From contig NC_092012.1 of NCBI RefSeq assembly GCF_042242105.1, positions 20,307,043 through 20,371,042 on the forward strand: 64,000 bases of DNA. The letters run 5' to 3'. The notes under the pieces are model-generated. The model did not search any database. It was given only the letters and a program-made list of their open reading frames with translations, and was not told the DNA's origin. Below are positions 13,295-23,045 of the stretch, in pieces. The DNA is from Pempheris klunzingeri (Eukaryota > Chordata > Actinopteri > Acropomatiformes > Pempheridae). The position numbers were made by a program, and so were the translations under genes. Within the stretch, counting starts at the first letter, position 1, and each line of letters starts with the position of its first letter.

Positions 13295-14824
13295 CAGAGC
13301 GTATGTGTGTGCGTGAGAGTAGTGGTGGCGCTATGTGGTATCATTGAGGGCCCGGTTTGGTTTTTGTTTGGAATCAGGCCTGATGTTTAGTCTCCTCAGC
13401 AAATATCTCCTCTGCCTGCCTGCCCTTGCAATTACACTCCAACAGTGAATCCAGTGTAGTGCTCTCCCATGTCTCTTCAGTTTTCTTCTGTCCAAAAAGA
13501 CAAAAAGCAAATTAAAGCATACTGTACTCACATTTGTTATGGAGTACATTTTACTGTGGCTGACAGTAATGATGTCCCTCTGTTCTCTCCTCCAATCTGT
13601 CCTCTGATATTGTTCATTTTCATGAACACACATGAAAAACGAACCCTGCAAAGCAGCTGGATTCATAAGATCACCATCACGCAAGAATCCATCTTGTCAG
13701 GCTCCAAGTCATGTGCTTGTGGCTGAACCACAGTGGTTTGGAACAATTAGCATATGCTATGGGCGGGGTTTAGGTGTGATGACAGTGAGAAGCATCTGTT
13801 GGTTTGAAAACAGCAAGAAAAGAGAAGAGCATCAGTGCAGATGCTGCTGAAGCAAAAGTTCTATCTGAACTGGAGAGGAGTTCTTCACTGAAAGAAGAAC
13901 AGAGAACGGCACCTCTCCTGACCGGCTTTGACAAGAGCTTTAACTACGTCATCTGGTTAGTTGATCTGATTGGTTGAGTGTTTGACGGTGATGAACAGAT
14001 GGTTCATCCAATCACCTGCCAAGTATTTTTTGCCCCTTTACAAACAGTTTCCATAGGCAGGTGGTTGTGTGTAACAAACCATTTGCAGCGTCTGGTTAAT
14101 TTAACTCCTCTGATATAGGAACAACCTATTCTCTCTAATCTCAAACCTTATTTATCTCCTGCTTTTCATTTTAGTCTGAATCTCGATCGAACCTTTTCAT
14201 CCCAACCACATAAATAGACCTTAACAAACTTGTGGCCTGACTGACACATCCACTTATGCATGTCATGCTTTCATGTGCTGCTTTCAGTACTTTCACACTC
14301 AGCGAATGGATTGATGGTGGGATGGTGGCCTGATTTGGCCTAGCAGGCTACAGTTCCCTTTTGGCAAGGTCTAAAGTTGGACTTAGTGTTTCCTTTCAAG
14401 TGCTTTGTAACTTGACTTAAAGTCTGCCACATCTGTCAAAGCTCCTTAAGTGAAAAGCATGTCGTAAGTTTTTTTCTGGATGTGAGGATAGATTTGAGCT
14501 TGAACAAGTAGAGGGGAAACATTCAGCTTTTTCTGTCAGTTAATTCATTTTAGAACCAATAGTAGAGCAAAGGTCACAGGCTACCATAAATATAGATAAT
14601 ATGTTTCATCTGAGTTGGGTTTCTTACTTGCTAGATGACAAGGAGATCTGCAAGCATTCAGCATCGTGAGGCTTTTCTCTTTCTTTGAATGATTTGGTTT
14701 TCGAAACTGGCGGCGTTTGTCAGACTTGATGAGTATGTATGTCCGCTGTGATATGGCATGTGTGTTTTTTTTGGCTGTTCTGTGGGCAGCCTTGAAATAA
14801 TTGCGGACAGACTTTAAAGGCAAG

Positions 14825-14919
<95 letters not shown>

Positions 14920-16358
14920 TTTGAGAAAGAGAGGTGGGGGGAGCAATTGTTAATACTTTTTGCAGAGTGGGGCATTCAACCAAGATGAATGCCCCAAGAT
15001 TGTTGAATTTAAAAGTGCTGCTGAAGAAGATCAAACCTAACTTTTCACTCTCCAGTTATATTAGTCCGGATTAATGACGGCCAGTGTAGGGCCATTATTC
15101 AGCAGAAATAATGTGATCCCCGTGTACTGTATACAGAATGTAAGAAACAGCACAACTGAATAAAAAAAAAAATATTATTAAGGCACGTGAGAGCTTGGTT
15201 TAAGTCTGAATTAATGACAACGTTAGATATGTGCATAATAACAGGGATCAAATGTGGAAGGAGCCATTCTTAGTGATGAACCTATAGAGAGTTATCAGCA
15301 GACTCTTCTGAGCTTTACAGTGTCTTTCAGCTCATTGTTTTGGTTTTCTTGACCACAACTTTTCAATAGATCACTCCCATCAGCAGACCTTTTGGCTGCA
15401 GCAGGCGGCTGTTTATTGCAAACATTCGATAAACCCACTTTGCACTAAAGCAGACCAGCAGACACACACAGTTGGCGACTAGCTGGTGAACATGGTGGAG
15501 CATTTGGCAGCTAATGAGTCAGACCAATTAAGGTGGACAGAAACTTGACTTCAAATGAATGTTAAAGTTGCTCCATAACCGGTGGATGTGTAAAAAGGAA
15601 ACTATTGTTAACAATCGACTTAAAATGTGATGCTGCCTTCAAGTGCCCCCCGAAAAAGCAGTTTATGCAGTTTTAAAGCACCAAAAAAGGGAAACAAGTA
15701 TTGTTTTAACCAGAGTCAACTGCTTCATTAGGATGTCCATCTCCATTATGTGCACCTCAAACAAACCAGTGGGACAAATACAGAAATCTGCAATGCGAAT
15801 GAACTAAAATTGATTAAATGTTAGCCATCAATAGCCTGTTCATGTGGGACATATTATATTAATTATATTAATATATTAATATTAATTGTACGAAAATCTG
15901 AGATTCCTGTCTTTTAAATATTACATCTCTCACTTTCAGATCAGCTTCCAAGTGATGATGAGAACTGGAGGGACAGAGGAAAGACGACAGGAGGCCATGG
16001 ACATGGAGGACAATGGAGGGAGAGAGGGGAGGCAAGAGGAGGCCGAAGCCACTACGAGAACAGAGAGGAACTGTGGGAGACAGAAGGCCACAGAGCGGGA
16101 GGGATGAGAGGAGGCCAACATTTTCACCCTCATTCTTATTCTTACTACCACGATGGACCTCAGAACACGAGCCATCCTCCAAGACAGCCCAGAGGCCGAT
16201 CGTACCGACACAGAGGGAGATGCCAGCTGGCTCCAAGGTGACACCAGTGTGAAACTAAAACGTCTTCTCTAATGGTTCTTCTTTTCTTATCCGTCTCATA
16301 ACGTCATGTTGTATCTTCTCCTCTCAGATGGTCGCAGCCTCCTGCACCAGGAACATAA
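798..16358 (+). CDS. FAM120B: FAM120B, constitutive coactivator of PPAR-gamma (14 coding exons)
   Basis: FAM120B is known as a nuclear cofactor that augments PPAR-gamma/RXR transcription and adipogenesis. Coding exons: 798-933, 1807-1997, 2297-2430, 2546-2668, 2862-3053, 3337-3607, 3693-3876, 4094-4195, 4643-4815, 7284-7376, 10982-11188, 11405-11552, 15940-16237 and 16328-16358. They total 2283 nt and stay in frame across every junction, giving about 760 residues. The start MGVKGLEGF is the family's invariant N-terminus. Residues 1-260 form an XPG/FEN-like nuclease fold: VVDG near 50-53, FFFDG at 95-99, EADYE at 166-170 and DSD at 187-189. REWFVYPGNPLR near 420 and RAVQLGSLYVRG near 540 identify FAM120B rather than FAM120A/C. 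The tail (about 650-760) is rich in Gly, Arg, His and Tyr, suggesting RNA or protein contacts. Human FAM120B is longer because of a repeated PEPRQEVP-type segment that is absent here. The start of the RGG-like exon and the exact end of exon 1 are the least certain points. Confidence 0.93.
1807..1997 (+). CDS. FAM120B: FAM120B coding exon 2
   Basis: Residues 46-109, carrying the nuclease-fold motifs VVDG and FFFDG and the family signature CGGQWREY. The acceptor is CATTTAG and the donor GTGAAG after TGG, phase 0. Confidence 0.92.
2297..2430 (+). CDS. FAM120B: FAM120B coding exon 3
   Basis: Residues 110-154, starting VKRRRRVNGEISKIF. The acceptor is CCGCAG and the donor GTCAGC, leaving two bases (AG) to be completed by the next exon. 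Confidence 0.92.
2546..2668 (+). CDS. FAM120B: FAM120B coding exon 4
   Basis: Residues 154-195 with the XPG-I-like motifs EADYE and GQDSDF. The junctions are CACAG and GTTTGT, and the phase continues exactly from exon 3. Confidence 0.92.
2862..3053 (+). CDS. FAM120B: FAM120B coding exon 5
   Basis: Residues 195-259, including the LACLLGND motif that follows the nuclease fold in FAM120 proteins. The acceptor is TTTTAAAG and the donor GTGTGT. Confidence 0.92.
3337..3607 (+). CDS. FAM120B: FAM120B coding exon 6
   Basis: Residues 259-349, the least conserved part of the core. The human protein has its PEPRQEVP-type repeat expansion between the homologues of the segment ICSYLLPKQ and the end of this region. 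No such repeat is present here. The donor is GTACGT, phase 0. Confidence 0.9.
3693..3876 (+). CDS. FAM120B: FAM120B coding exon 7
   Basis: Residues 350-411, with the conserved stretch GVIECSNTLEDE. The acceptor is CCCCAG; the donor GTAGGA follows CATGATT, phase 1. Confidence 0.92.
4094..4195 (+). CDS. FAM120B: FAM120B coding exon 8
   Basis: Residues 411-445, with the family signature EWFVYPGNPLR. The acceptor is TTTTCAG and the donor GTACTG, phase 1. Confidence 0.92.
4643..4815 (+). CDS. FAM120B: FAM120B coding exon 9
   Basis: Residues 445-502, GGQPSLGLLWF through SYIVLQ, matching the vertebrate core. The acceptor is GTGTAG and the donor GTAGTC, phase 0. Confidence 0.9.
4816..7283 (+). other. 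FAM120B intron 9 (2.5 kb)
   Basis: No exon can be supported here. The stretch is AT-rich non-coding DNA. At 6830-7030 there is a degenerate CAGA-rich tract, and near 6300-6480 a segment resembling dispersed teleost repeats that I could not name. Confidence 0.6.
7284..7376 (+). CDS. FAM120B: FAM120B coding exon 10
   Basis: Residues 503-533, starting VQTLSQEDVDAYLSQ. The exon is 93 nt, phase 0 on both sides. The acceptor is CTCTCAG and the donor GTCAGT. Confidence 0.9.
7970..8560. repeat. Probable teleost interspersed repeat in FAM120B intron 10
   Basis: The stretch, including the segment near 8280-8500 with GTCGTGCAGCGGAAAC, resembles a repeat I know from several percomorph genomes. It has no coding logic on the plus strand, and the long minus-strand open frame across it has no family resemblance. 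The family name and edges are uncertain. Confidence 0.45.
8900..9064. mobile_element. Possible end of a piggyBac-like non-autonomous element
   Basis: The segment ends in CCCTATAAAGGG followed by TTAA (about 9049-9062). On the minus strand this reads TTAA-CCCTTTATAGGG, the usual form of a piggyBac terminus next to its TTAA target. I could not find a matching opposite end, so it may be a solo remnant or a coincidence. Confidence 0.3.
10273..10322. repeat. (TG)n microsatellite, about 25 units
   Basis: An uninterrupted dinucleotide run in FAM120B intron 10, 660 bases upstream of coding exon 11. Confidence 0.98.
10982..11188 (+). CDS. FAM120B: FAM120B coding exon 11
   Basis: Residues 534-602, with the conserved RAVQLGSLYVRG and MPWHSFDGRLFHSKYL segments. 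The acceptor is GCTCTCAG and the donor GTGAGT, phase 0. A second in-frame AG (CTCTGCAG) five codons in could give a slightly shorter exon. Confidence 0.93.
11405..11552 (+). CDS. FAM120B: FAM120B coding exon 12
   Basis: Residues 603-652, a basic stretch with several RER/RPNRPE segments. The acceptor is TTTCCAG and the donor GTGAGA, phase 1. It aligns loosely with the variable region before the human C-terminal tail. Confidence 0.85.
11916..11980 (+). mobile_element. LINE 3' tail remnant (L1/Tx1-like)
   Basis: TTGGCCAGGACTCTTTGGAAA... ending in CTGGTTAAATAAAGG is the same tail seen, better preserved and after a reverse-transcriptase fragment, at 30441-30510. Only the 3' end is present, as is usual for truncated LINE insertions. 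Confidence 0.7.
12031..12195 (+). mobile_element. tRNA-derived SINE (percomorph type)
   Basis: It starts GCGCCCTGGTGGCCTAGTGG with a good RNA polymerase III A box (12040-12050). A decayed B box (GGTGTAGATCT, 12084-12094) lies at tRNA-like spacing, then a CT-rich body, ending ATGCCCCAAAA. This organisation matches a common teleost tRNA SINE. It lies about 50 bases downstream of a LINE tail in the same orientation. Confidence 0.75.
13254..13293. repeat. (GA)n microsatellite
   Basis: An uninterrupted GA run of about 20 units in FAM120B intron 12. Confidence 0.97.
14829..14916. repeat. (GT)n microsatellite, interrupted once
   Basis: Two GT runs separated by ACGTGC, in FAM120B intron 12. At nearly 90 bases it is one of the longest in the window. 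Confidence 0.97.
15940..16237 (+). CDS. FAM120B: FAM120B coding exon 13 (Gly/Arg/His-rich tail)
   Basis: Residues 652-751, starting DQLPSDDENWRDRGK and rich in GGHGHGG, RGG and HYENRE-type segments, like the low-complexity C-terminus of vertebrate FAM120B. The acceptor is ACTTTCAG and the donor GTGACA. If the donor is not used, translation stops immediately with TGA at 16238. Confidence 0.82.
16328..16358 (+). CDS. FAM120B: FAM120B coding exon 14 and stop
   Basis: Residues 751-760, ending WSQPPAPGT then TAA (16356-16358). The acceptor is CTCTCAG and the phase fits exon 13 exactly. The alternative is read-through of exon 13 with a stop a few bases later, so either way the C-terminus is nearly the same length. 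Confidence 0.72.
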
Positions 16359-16820
16359 CTCGACCCTGAACAGAGAGGAGAGAGGAGGAGGATTAGAGGG
16401 GAGTGTTTGAGGAGTTAAGAGGATGGGAAAGACATGATGAAAAGAGAGAGGGGAATCAAATTTCTCTGAACAAACTGATTAGTGAATTATCCGTCAGGAA
16501 TGTTTGTCTAAAGGATGTGGTAGGTAGAGGAATGGGGATCAAGAGGAGGCAGAATGAAAACATTGGGAATACATCATTTAATTTGCCAGTTTAACTCAAA
16601 TTTGGCTTTTTGTGCATCTCTAAAGAATCCTGCAGGCATACTTCTAAAGCCAGGCATATGAAAGCCTCTCCTTTATCTCAACTTCCCTGTCTCACTGTGA
16701 CAGAAAATGGACAGTACGCATCAGCACTTACCAAACAAACAGAAATGAGCCACTTCAAACATGCACTGAGAAGTGGATCAATGCTTAATCCTCAAGCCTG
16801 TTTTACCGCTTATCTGTGAC

Positions 16821-16826
16821 AATAAA
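16821..16826 (+). terminator. FAM120B: FAM120B polyadenylation signal
   Basis: Canonical AATAAA, 463 bases after the stop. A second AATAAA at 17088-17093 could serve a longer 3' UTR. Confidence 0.6.
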
Positions 16827-17441
16827 AGGGCAAAGATCTTAAAAGCTGTGTGTATCCAGTGGCATAATCCTTTTAAAGGAATGATTTAACTTGAGAAAGA
16901 GTAATGCTGCTATCAAATATCAGCCGAAATAGGGCATCAGCAGAGATTTATATTTTTCCATTTGTGGCATGTCAAAAACAAAGGCAACTTCTACTTTACA
17001 TCATTCGCAAAAAAATGTGAGTTTCCTGTAATGGATACTAATAGAGAAAAAACGTTATGGTTTAAACTGTTTTATCCTGGGTTTACAAATAAACTGTCTC
17101 CATACTGATCTGTTCCCGAAAATCATATCGTATTGTATCATAGAGACCTTGAGTTGCATAAATTTCTTCCCAAATCAGCAGAAGTTTTTTGTGGTGCATC
17201 TAAAATGTGTAATGTGTGTGGCACATCGTTGTAACAACACAGGAGCATTGCACACAGTTTGTGTAAGAGTGATATCAAAACTCTGATATTATTTTCACCT
17301 GAATCATTTAAACATATATATTATTTGTTGTCACAACCAGATTCCAACATTTGACTCAACAACATATTTGAAACATTGCTGCATCTTGGTAAAGTTGACA
17401 TTGAGAGTAGTGACCGTGTGTGTGTGAAAAGTGCTGTGGCA

Positions 17442-17443
<2 letters not shown>

Positions 17444-17475
<32 letters not shown>
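17444..17475. repeat. (GT)n microsatellite
   Basis: An uninterrupted run of about 16 units just downstream of FAM120B; a second, shorter run lies at 17609-17632. Confidence 0.95.
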
Positions 17476-19204
17476 GGGTTGATGAGGAATGTATAACCTG
17501 TACCGTCAGGCTGACTGTCTTCCTGTAGCACCGTGAATGTTGTAAAGCCCACCAGAGAGGAAAAGGATGCAGAGAAAGTTCCACAGCCTGAGTGCTCTCA
17601 TTCCCATCTGTGTGTGTGTGTGTGTGTGTGTGTTTGCCTACAAGCAGAGCACCAACTTAAATATTTAGATAAAACAGTTTAAAACCATCATCATATACAG
17701 CCAGTGCTAGATGTATGTAAACTTGTAGTTGTACTTTTAATTAAAATTGTCAGCAAAAGAAATGTATGTTAAATTCACACTGAGCTACTCAGGTTGTCAT
17801 AGCGACCTTTACAGAGACATGACTCAAGGTCGTTTTCACATGTCGGCGACATGCACAACTGGCGGAGTATATTAACAGAGAGCAGTGCGTCTGTGAAGGG
17901 GTCTGTTGATTCACTGCTGAGGGTCTGACTTAGAGAAGATTTTATCTTCATGCTGAAGCTTTAAAGGGTTAGAGGGACGAGGCTCAGCCCAGTGATTATT
18001 AGAGTCGTGCAAAGCTTTTCTAAGGGGATGTGACCACAGCCTCCACTCCCTGTGTTTTCTCTCAGTCCAGAGGCAACAGATCCTCAGAAGAAACAACAGA
18101 GCGCGCGCGTGTGTGTTTTTGGGTTTCGTAGCTGTGGTGAATGCACTGGGTGTGGGTGTGTACGTGAGGAGGGGTGAGGAGGGTGGGGCACGCAACACAC
18201 ACACATAACTTGGGTCCAGTTGCCCCTTCTACATAATAACAATAACAGGAGGAGGGATGTTTTCTGTGGTGAAGAGGAAGCGAGGGATAGAGGGTTAAAA
18301 AGAGAGGATGAGGGAAAAAACAACATGGAAGACGGAAATGAAGGAGTGTAAAGGAGAGAGGAGAAGTAAGCGCTGAGAGGAAGAAAACGAGGAGCAAAAG
18401 GAAACGCACCAGAGGAATGGAAGGAGAGGTGGAAGACTAAGAATAGAGAAAATAACAGAAAACAGGATGAGAGAGTGGAGAAAAGAGAGGGGTGGATGTA
18501 GAGGAGAGGAAAGAGTAAGACTAAAGAGTTAAGAACACAAGCAATTTGAGTTGGTAGTCTTGCCTCAACCACAGGAAACCCTGTTGGCTGCCCGACAGAT
18601 CAGCTTCCTGCGTGTGTGTGTGTGTGGTGGAGGTCTGGGCGTGGTCCTTCCAGCAGCAGGGAGACAAACAGTCAAACCCCCTTTGGAGGCCTCCTCCCTC
18701 TCTATGTCTTATCTAAACGTTCTGAGGCTTTTTCCTGACAAAGTCATCAAACCAGGCACCCGCCAGTGTAACCCAGCCGGACTGAGGGGATTTGGTTTAA
18801 ACCCTTGCGGTGTCCAGTGGTGGCCACAATGGGTGGCGCCTAAATGGATCCCATCTTGACCACAAAACCACTTTAACAAACTTCACCTGAAGCAAAAAAG
18901 CAGAGTTAAACTTCTACGATCCCACACTTACCTGTGGACAGGTGTAGCATGGTTAGACTGTGGGAGGTCTTTTGGATGTGATAGTATAGTTTAATGGTGC
19001 ATTCTGATTGAAAGCAAAGAGAATCTTCACTTTGCTTTATTCATTTTCAATTCTCAGCACAAACAGCCAATCTAGAAACAGGCTTTAGCCATATTTGTTA
19101 TATATACATACTCCTGCACGAGCCAAGAACAGCAATGGCAGAGATTAAAAGTTAAAGTATTACGATGAAAAGTTATCATATTAGCTTTAATGTCTTTTGT
19201 GTAG

Positions 19205-19855
19205 AATCTCTTGGGTGGATTTTTGCGAAGCTCCCCAGAGGATGATTCCTAATGACTTGTGCGGTCCCCTGACTTCTCTCCGGGGCCACCAATGGGTCAA
19301 AGTTTATCCACGTTTACTAGATGGAGTGCCACGAAATAGGCCAGTTGCTTCCTCTTCCACATGGTCACGAAGATCCGCAGGATGTAAATCTGGCCAGATT
19401 TACGAGGGTCTGTTGGAACCCTGTGTGAACTGTTTGCATAACAAGCACTCTGACTGCAAATGTGCTAGAATAACAAACTGGATGCTGTATGTATGTACTG
19501 TATTCCCTGTGGACCAATTCTTGTTTTTTGTCATACTTTTTCATGTTGTTCAGCCAATCATGTCTTATTGTCGAGGCATAGCCAGGACAAAAGTCTGTCC
19601 AGTACTTTAGTTTATGGCTAAATATTTGCAAAACGGAGGCTTGCAATACTTTTGTTTTGTGCTAATAAGCACATCTTAGCATGCTGACACACTAAACTAA
19701 GATGAGCATGGTAAGCAGTATAGCTTAGCATCAGCATCTAAGGAATATCAGTGTGAGCATGCTGACGTCAGTATTTAGCCAAAAGCACCACTGTGCCTAA
19801 GTGCAGCCCCACAGAGGAGCTAGCATGATTGTAGAGTGCTTAGTCTTATTAAAAG
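19205..19855 (+). repeat. Degenerate copy of a high-copy percomorph interspersed repeat
   Basis: The distinctive parts are present in order: GGTGGATTTTTGCGAAGC at the start, a block near 19258-19300 with GTCCCCTGACTTCTCTCC, then the TTAGCATGCTGACACACTAA region (19677-19696). It ends with AAAGCACCACTGTGCCTAAG (19782-19801) and CTAGCATGATTGTAGAG. This matches a non-coding repeat I know from many spiny-rayed fish. The middle portion is shortened. Confidence 0.65.
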
Positions 19856-20344
19856 GAGGGCTGTCAGTAAGTGGTGTATGAGGTGGATGATGCTCCCTTG
19901 TTTGTTCAGATTCTGAGCAGCATCCAATTACAGCGTCTTGGGAGAAAATGTGCGAGGAGACACGACTTTACCTCAACCACAACACTACTCGTTAACACGG
20001 GGAAACTGCCACCAAACCAGCTGTTATAGAGACTAATTGTTGTTATCACATGGTGAATAACGTGCTCTAGTAAGTTAAGGGGTACCTTCAGATTAAAGTG
20101 TTGTTATGTAAAAACACCCAGTTGGTGTTTTCACTTTGTTACATACAGGCTGAGCTTTAGGATCACAGAGGAAAAGAAATTATACAGGTTTAGAAATGCT
20201 GCTGCAAATCATTCTTGGGGTCCTTTTTGTCTAAATGAACGGCTGTATTTATGCCTCTTTATTCATTATTTATCCATCCAAACAGTTGATGCATTCAGAA
20301 AAACATGTAAAGAAGAAGGCCTGTTTGTTTTCTTGGTCGACTCG

Positions 20345-20380
<36 letters not shown>

Positions 20381-20406
20381 GTGTGTGTGCGTGTGTGTGT
20401 GTGTGT
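20345..20406. repeat. (GT)n microsatellite with GC interruptions
   Basis: GT runs broken twice by GC, about 60 bases in total. Confidence 0.95.
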
Positions 20407-20634
20407 ATGCACGCACAAAGAAAGAATCTTGGCGACAGAAGCGGCTCTGTTATTTTGTTGTTGTTTTAGTCGATTTTACAGAGGCACGCACCAAAGTGAC
20501 ACAGACGTCCAAAAATACACCGAGCCATAGTGACCAAATATAACCCTTCTGTATTTACAGCATGTCTATAAATACAAACGTCTTTCTTTAGCTGAGGCCA
20601 AAACACAGAGGGAACAACTCCCAGACTGCTGGGA

Positions 20635-20636
20635 GT

Positions 20637-20673
<37 letters not shown>
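20635..20673. repeat. Compound (GT)n(GA)n microsatellite
   Basis: A GT run passing directly into GAGAGAGAGAG. Confidence 0.93.
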
Positions 20674-20865
20674 TAACCACTCCTGGCATATCCTCGTGCC
20701 TAATGCAGTAGTTTGTGGAATTGGACACAGAGGGCAAAAGAGGAGTTCATTTAAAAATGAGAGGCTTCACTTTCAGATACTTCATTCTTGAAAATAGTTA
20801 TTATTCATATGGTAATCATTCATCCACATACTTACAACTCCTTTCCAAAGTCTCTTCCTTTGAAT

Positions 20866-21095
20866 CAATCAATCAATCAGACTTTATCTATATAGTGCCA
20901 ATTCATAACAGCGTTAACACATCATAACAACTCTTTAATGAAGAGAGAGACCCAGAAATTCAGGAATTCAAAATTAAGGATTCAAGAATCCCCACATGAG
21001 CAGCATCAGATATTCTATTAGGCAACAGTGGCAGGAAGAACTCCCCTTTAACGGGAAGAAACCTCGTCCTCGGTCAGAGAGATAGGGGGGGGTGC
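20866..21095 (+). repeat. Teleost interspersed repeat beginning with (ATCA)n
   Basis: It starts with ATCAATCAATCAATCAGAC and contains CTATATAGTGCCAATTCATA and GGCAACAGTGGCAGGAAG, followed by ACGGGAAGAAACCTCG. These are hallmark pieces of a repeat found in thousands of copies in teleosts and thought to be related to a LINE 3' region. Orientation is as usually written. Confidence 0.65.
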
Positions 21096-22124
21096 ACAAC
21101 AAACCACAACCAGAATAGCATTATGGTAACAGTGAATGCCACTACCAGGAAGTATACCTCCATCGTTGGACACAAAAAGAGGGAATTTCATAGAAAAATG
21201 CTCCCACTTTCATGGACCAGCTTAGCTGACTGACAGTATGGGAAAGAGGAATAGTTACAGTGATCAGTAACTCTTTCAACATGAATATCATTTGTTTAAT
21301 CCATACACAAACAGATGCTTGAAAACAACAATTGGTGGTTTTAAGAGTATTTTCTGCTCTATTTCTATCCTGAATGACAGCCAGGAGCAGTGACTTCCTG
21401 CAGTCTTGTCGTCAGGTGAGGAAGCTGTTTCCTTTTTTTTAATTAGCGCTCATGTAAATGCTTTGTGGGATTGATTAGCTAGGTTGAATTCATACAGAAA
21501 GAACATTTTGGGCTCTGGAAACTGCAGCTGCTTTTCCGATTGAGCACAACGCTTGACTGAAAATAATGATAGGCAATAAGATGATAAATTGGTGGGGTAA
21601 CTTTCTTGTATGGGTGTGTAATTTTCTAATAATTCTCTCAGAGGTTTCCTGGAAATAAGTACATAAATTGGCAGTTATTATTAGTAAAATTGTACATTTT
21701 TGTGAAAGAAATGTTCAATGCAAACCCAAGTAAGTGTTATTGGAAACTCTATGCTCCATATTTGACAGTCAGAAATCATACGTGACCCCACAGCACAGGG
21801 GTGTGGCCTTTTTCTCCTCCACCATGTCAACATCAGCACACAGAGCCACTGTCTGGTTCTGGTGCTCAGTCGCAGCTCTTCGTCACTCCATCCCTCTTCT
21901 CCTCCAATCAGCTCCCTTCCTTTTCTCACCCTCCTTTAACTCTCTCCACCTCCACCCACCCCTCCCTCGCTCTTTTGCTTTTTGCCTATCTCCATCTCTC
22001 CCCTTCCCAACCTCTCCCCTCCTCCTCTCCTCCTCTGTCTGTCTGTCCGTGAATGAATGCTCTCTGACTAGTGGAACATATGCTGCTGGTTGTTCAATAC
22101 CCTCCCTCTGAGCGGGGGCGCATC

Positions 22125-22163
<39 letters not shown>
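22125..22163. repeat. (GT)n microsatellite
   Basis: First of three closely spaced GT runs within about 310 bases. Confidence 0.96.
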
Positions 22164-22168
<5 letters not shown>

Positions 22169-22215
22169 AGACGGAGTGTTGTGGGTGTGTGTTTGTGTGT
22201 CTGTTCTTGTGTGAA

Positions 22216-22219
<4 letters not shown>

Positions 22220-22287
<68 letters not shown>
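22220..22287. repeat. (GT)n microsatellite, about 33 units
   Basis: The longest uninterrupted GT run in this cluster; the third run is at 22410-22436. Confidence 0.97.
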
Positions 22288-23001
22288 CATTGAAACATAT
22301 GCCTCCTGTTGCACATCGGCCATCTGTTCCTTGAATGGACTGATGGAGTGCTGCTGTAACCATGGCGATAGGCCATTCAGTCAAATAGCCCATCAAACAA
22401 CCCCTGGCTCTGTGTGTGTGTGTGTGTGTGTGTGTTTGTATGTGTTTATGTTTAGGAATTGACTGGCAGAGTGGAGGAATTCCCACATGTTGATGAAATG
22501 AGGTTGACCTTCCAAGATGACCTGCTCCTACGTTATCCCATTTCTCCTTTGGTCTCCACATTCACACAGATTTTTTTTATACTGTAGCTGACTGAGGACA
22601 TTGTCTCCAGGAGACCTACTAACCCAGACAGAGCATTTACACACCAGGAAGAAAACAGTGATTGACAGAGATGGAAATAATGATAAGCCATTTTTGAAAT
22701 TCGAAGGGAGAGAAACAAAAGATAAAACTGAAATTGAGTATTATATTAATATTAGTTTCAATTTAAACTATTACAATAAGAAGTAGTTTATGCCTTTACA
22801 ATAATTATAGATAATTAAGAATAAAGGAGAAGACACTGGTGTTATTGAAGACTTTAGTTTTCCTTCACTTTAATCCAAAATAAAATGTTGTCTCATCTGG
22901 ATTCTTTTGGATACTTACTTAAACAGTTAAGATCAATGTAAAGTTACGTATACAAGTGATTTCATTTATAATTCACAAAAACAGATAACTGTATCATGAG
23001 C

Positions 23002-23003
<2 letters not shown>

Positions 23004-23044
<41 letters not shown>
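23004..23044. repeat. (CA)n microsatellite
   Basis: An uninterrupted CA run of about 20 units. Two shorter CA runs follow between 23144 and 23203. Confidence 0.96.

Positions 23045-23045
<1 letters not shown>

Larger units (their letters stand above)
11553..15939 (+). other. FAM120B intron 12 (4.4 kb)
   Basis: Carries the LINE tail, the SINE and the GA and GT microsatellites listed separately. I see no further exon between 11553 and 15939. Confidence 0.6.

Noticed and set aside
15868..16244. Minus-strand open frames opposite FAM120B exon 13
   Set aside because: Shadows of the Gly/Arg-rich coding exon, whose composition avoids stops in other frames.
18084..18572. 162-codon minus-strand open frame rich in Leu, Ser and Phe
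   Set aside because: Low-complexity translation of a purine-rich plus strand; no family resemblance.
21883..22561. Long open frames on both strands near 22000-22560
   Set aside because: They are translations of GT/CA repeats and a pyrimidine-rich tract (His-Thr or Val-Cys runs), not genes.
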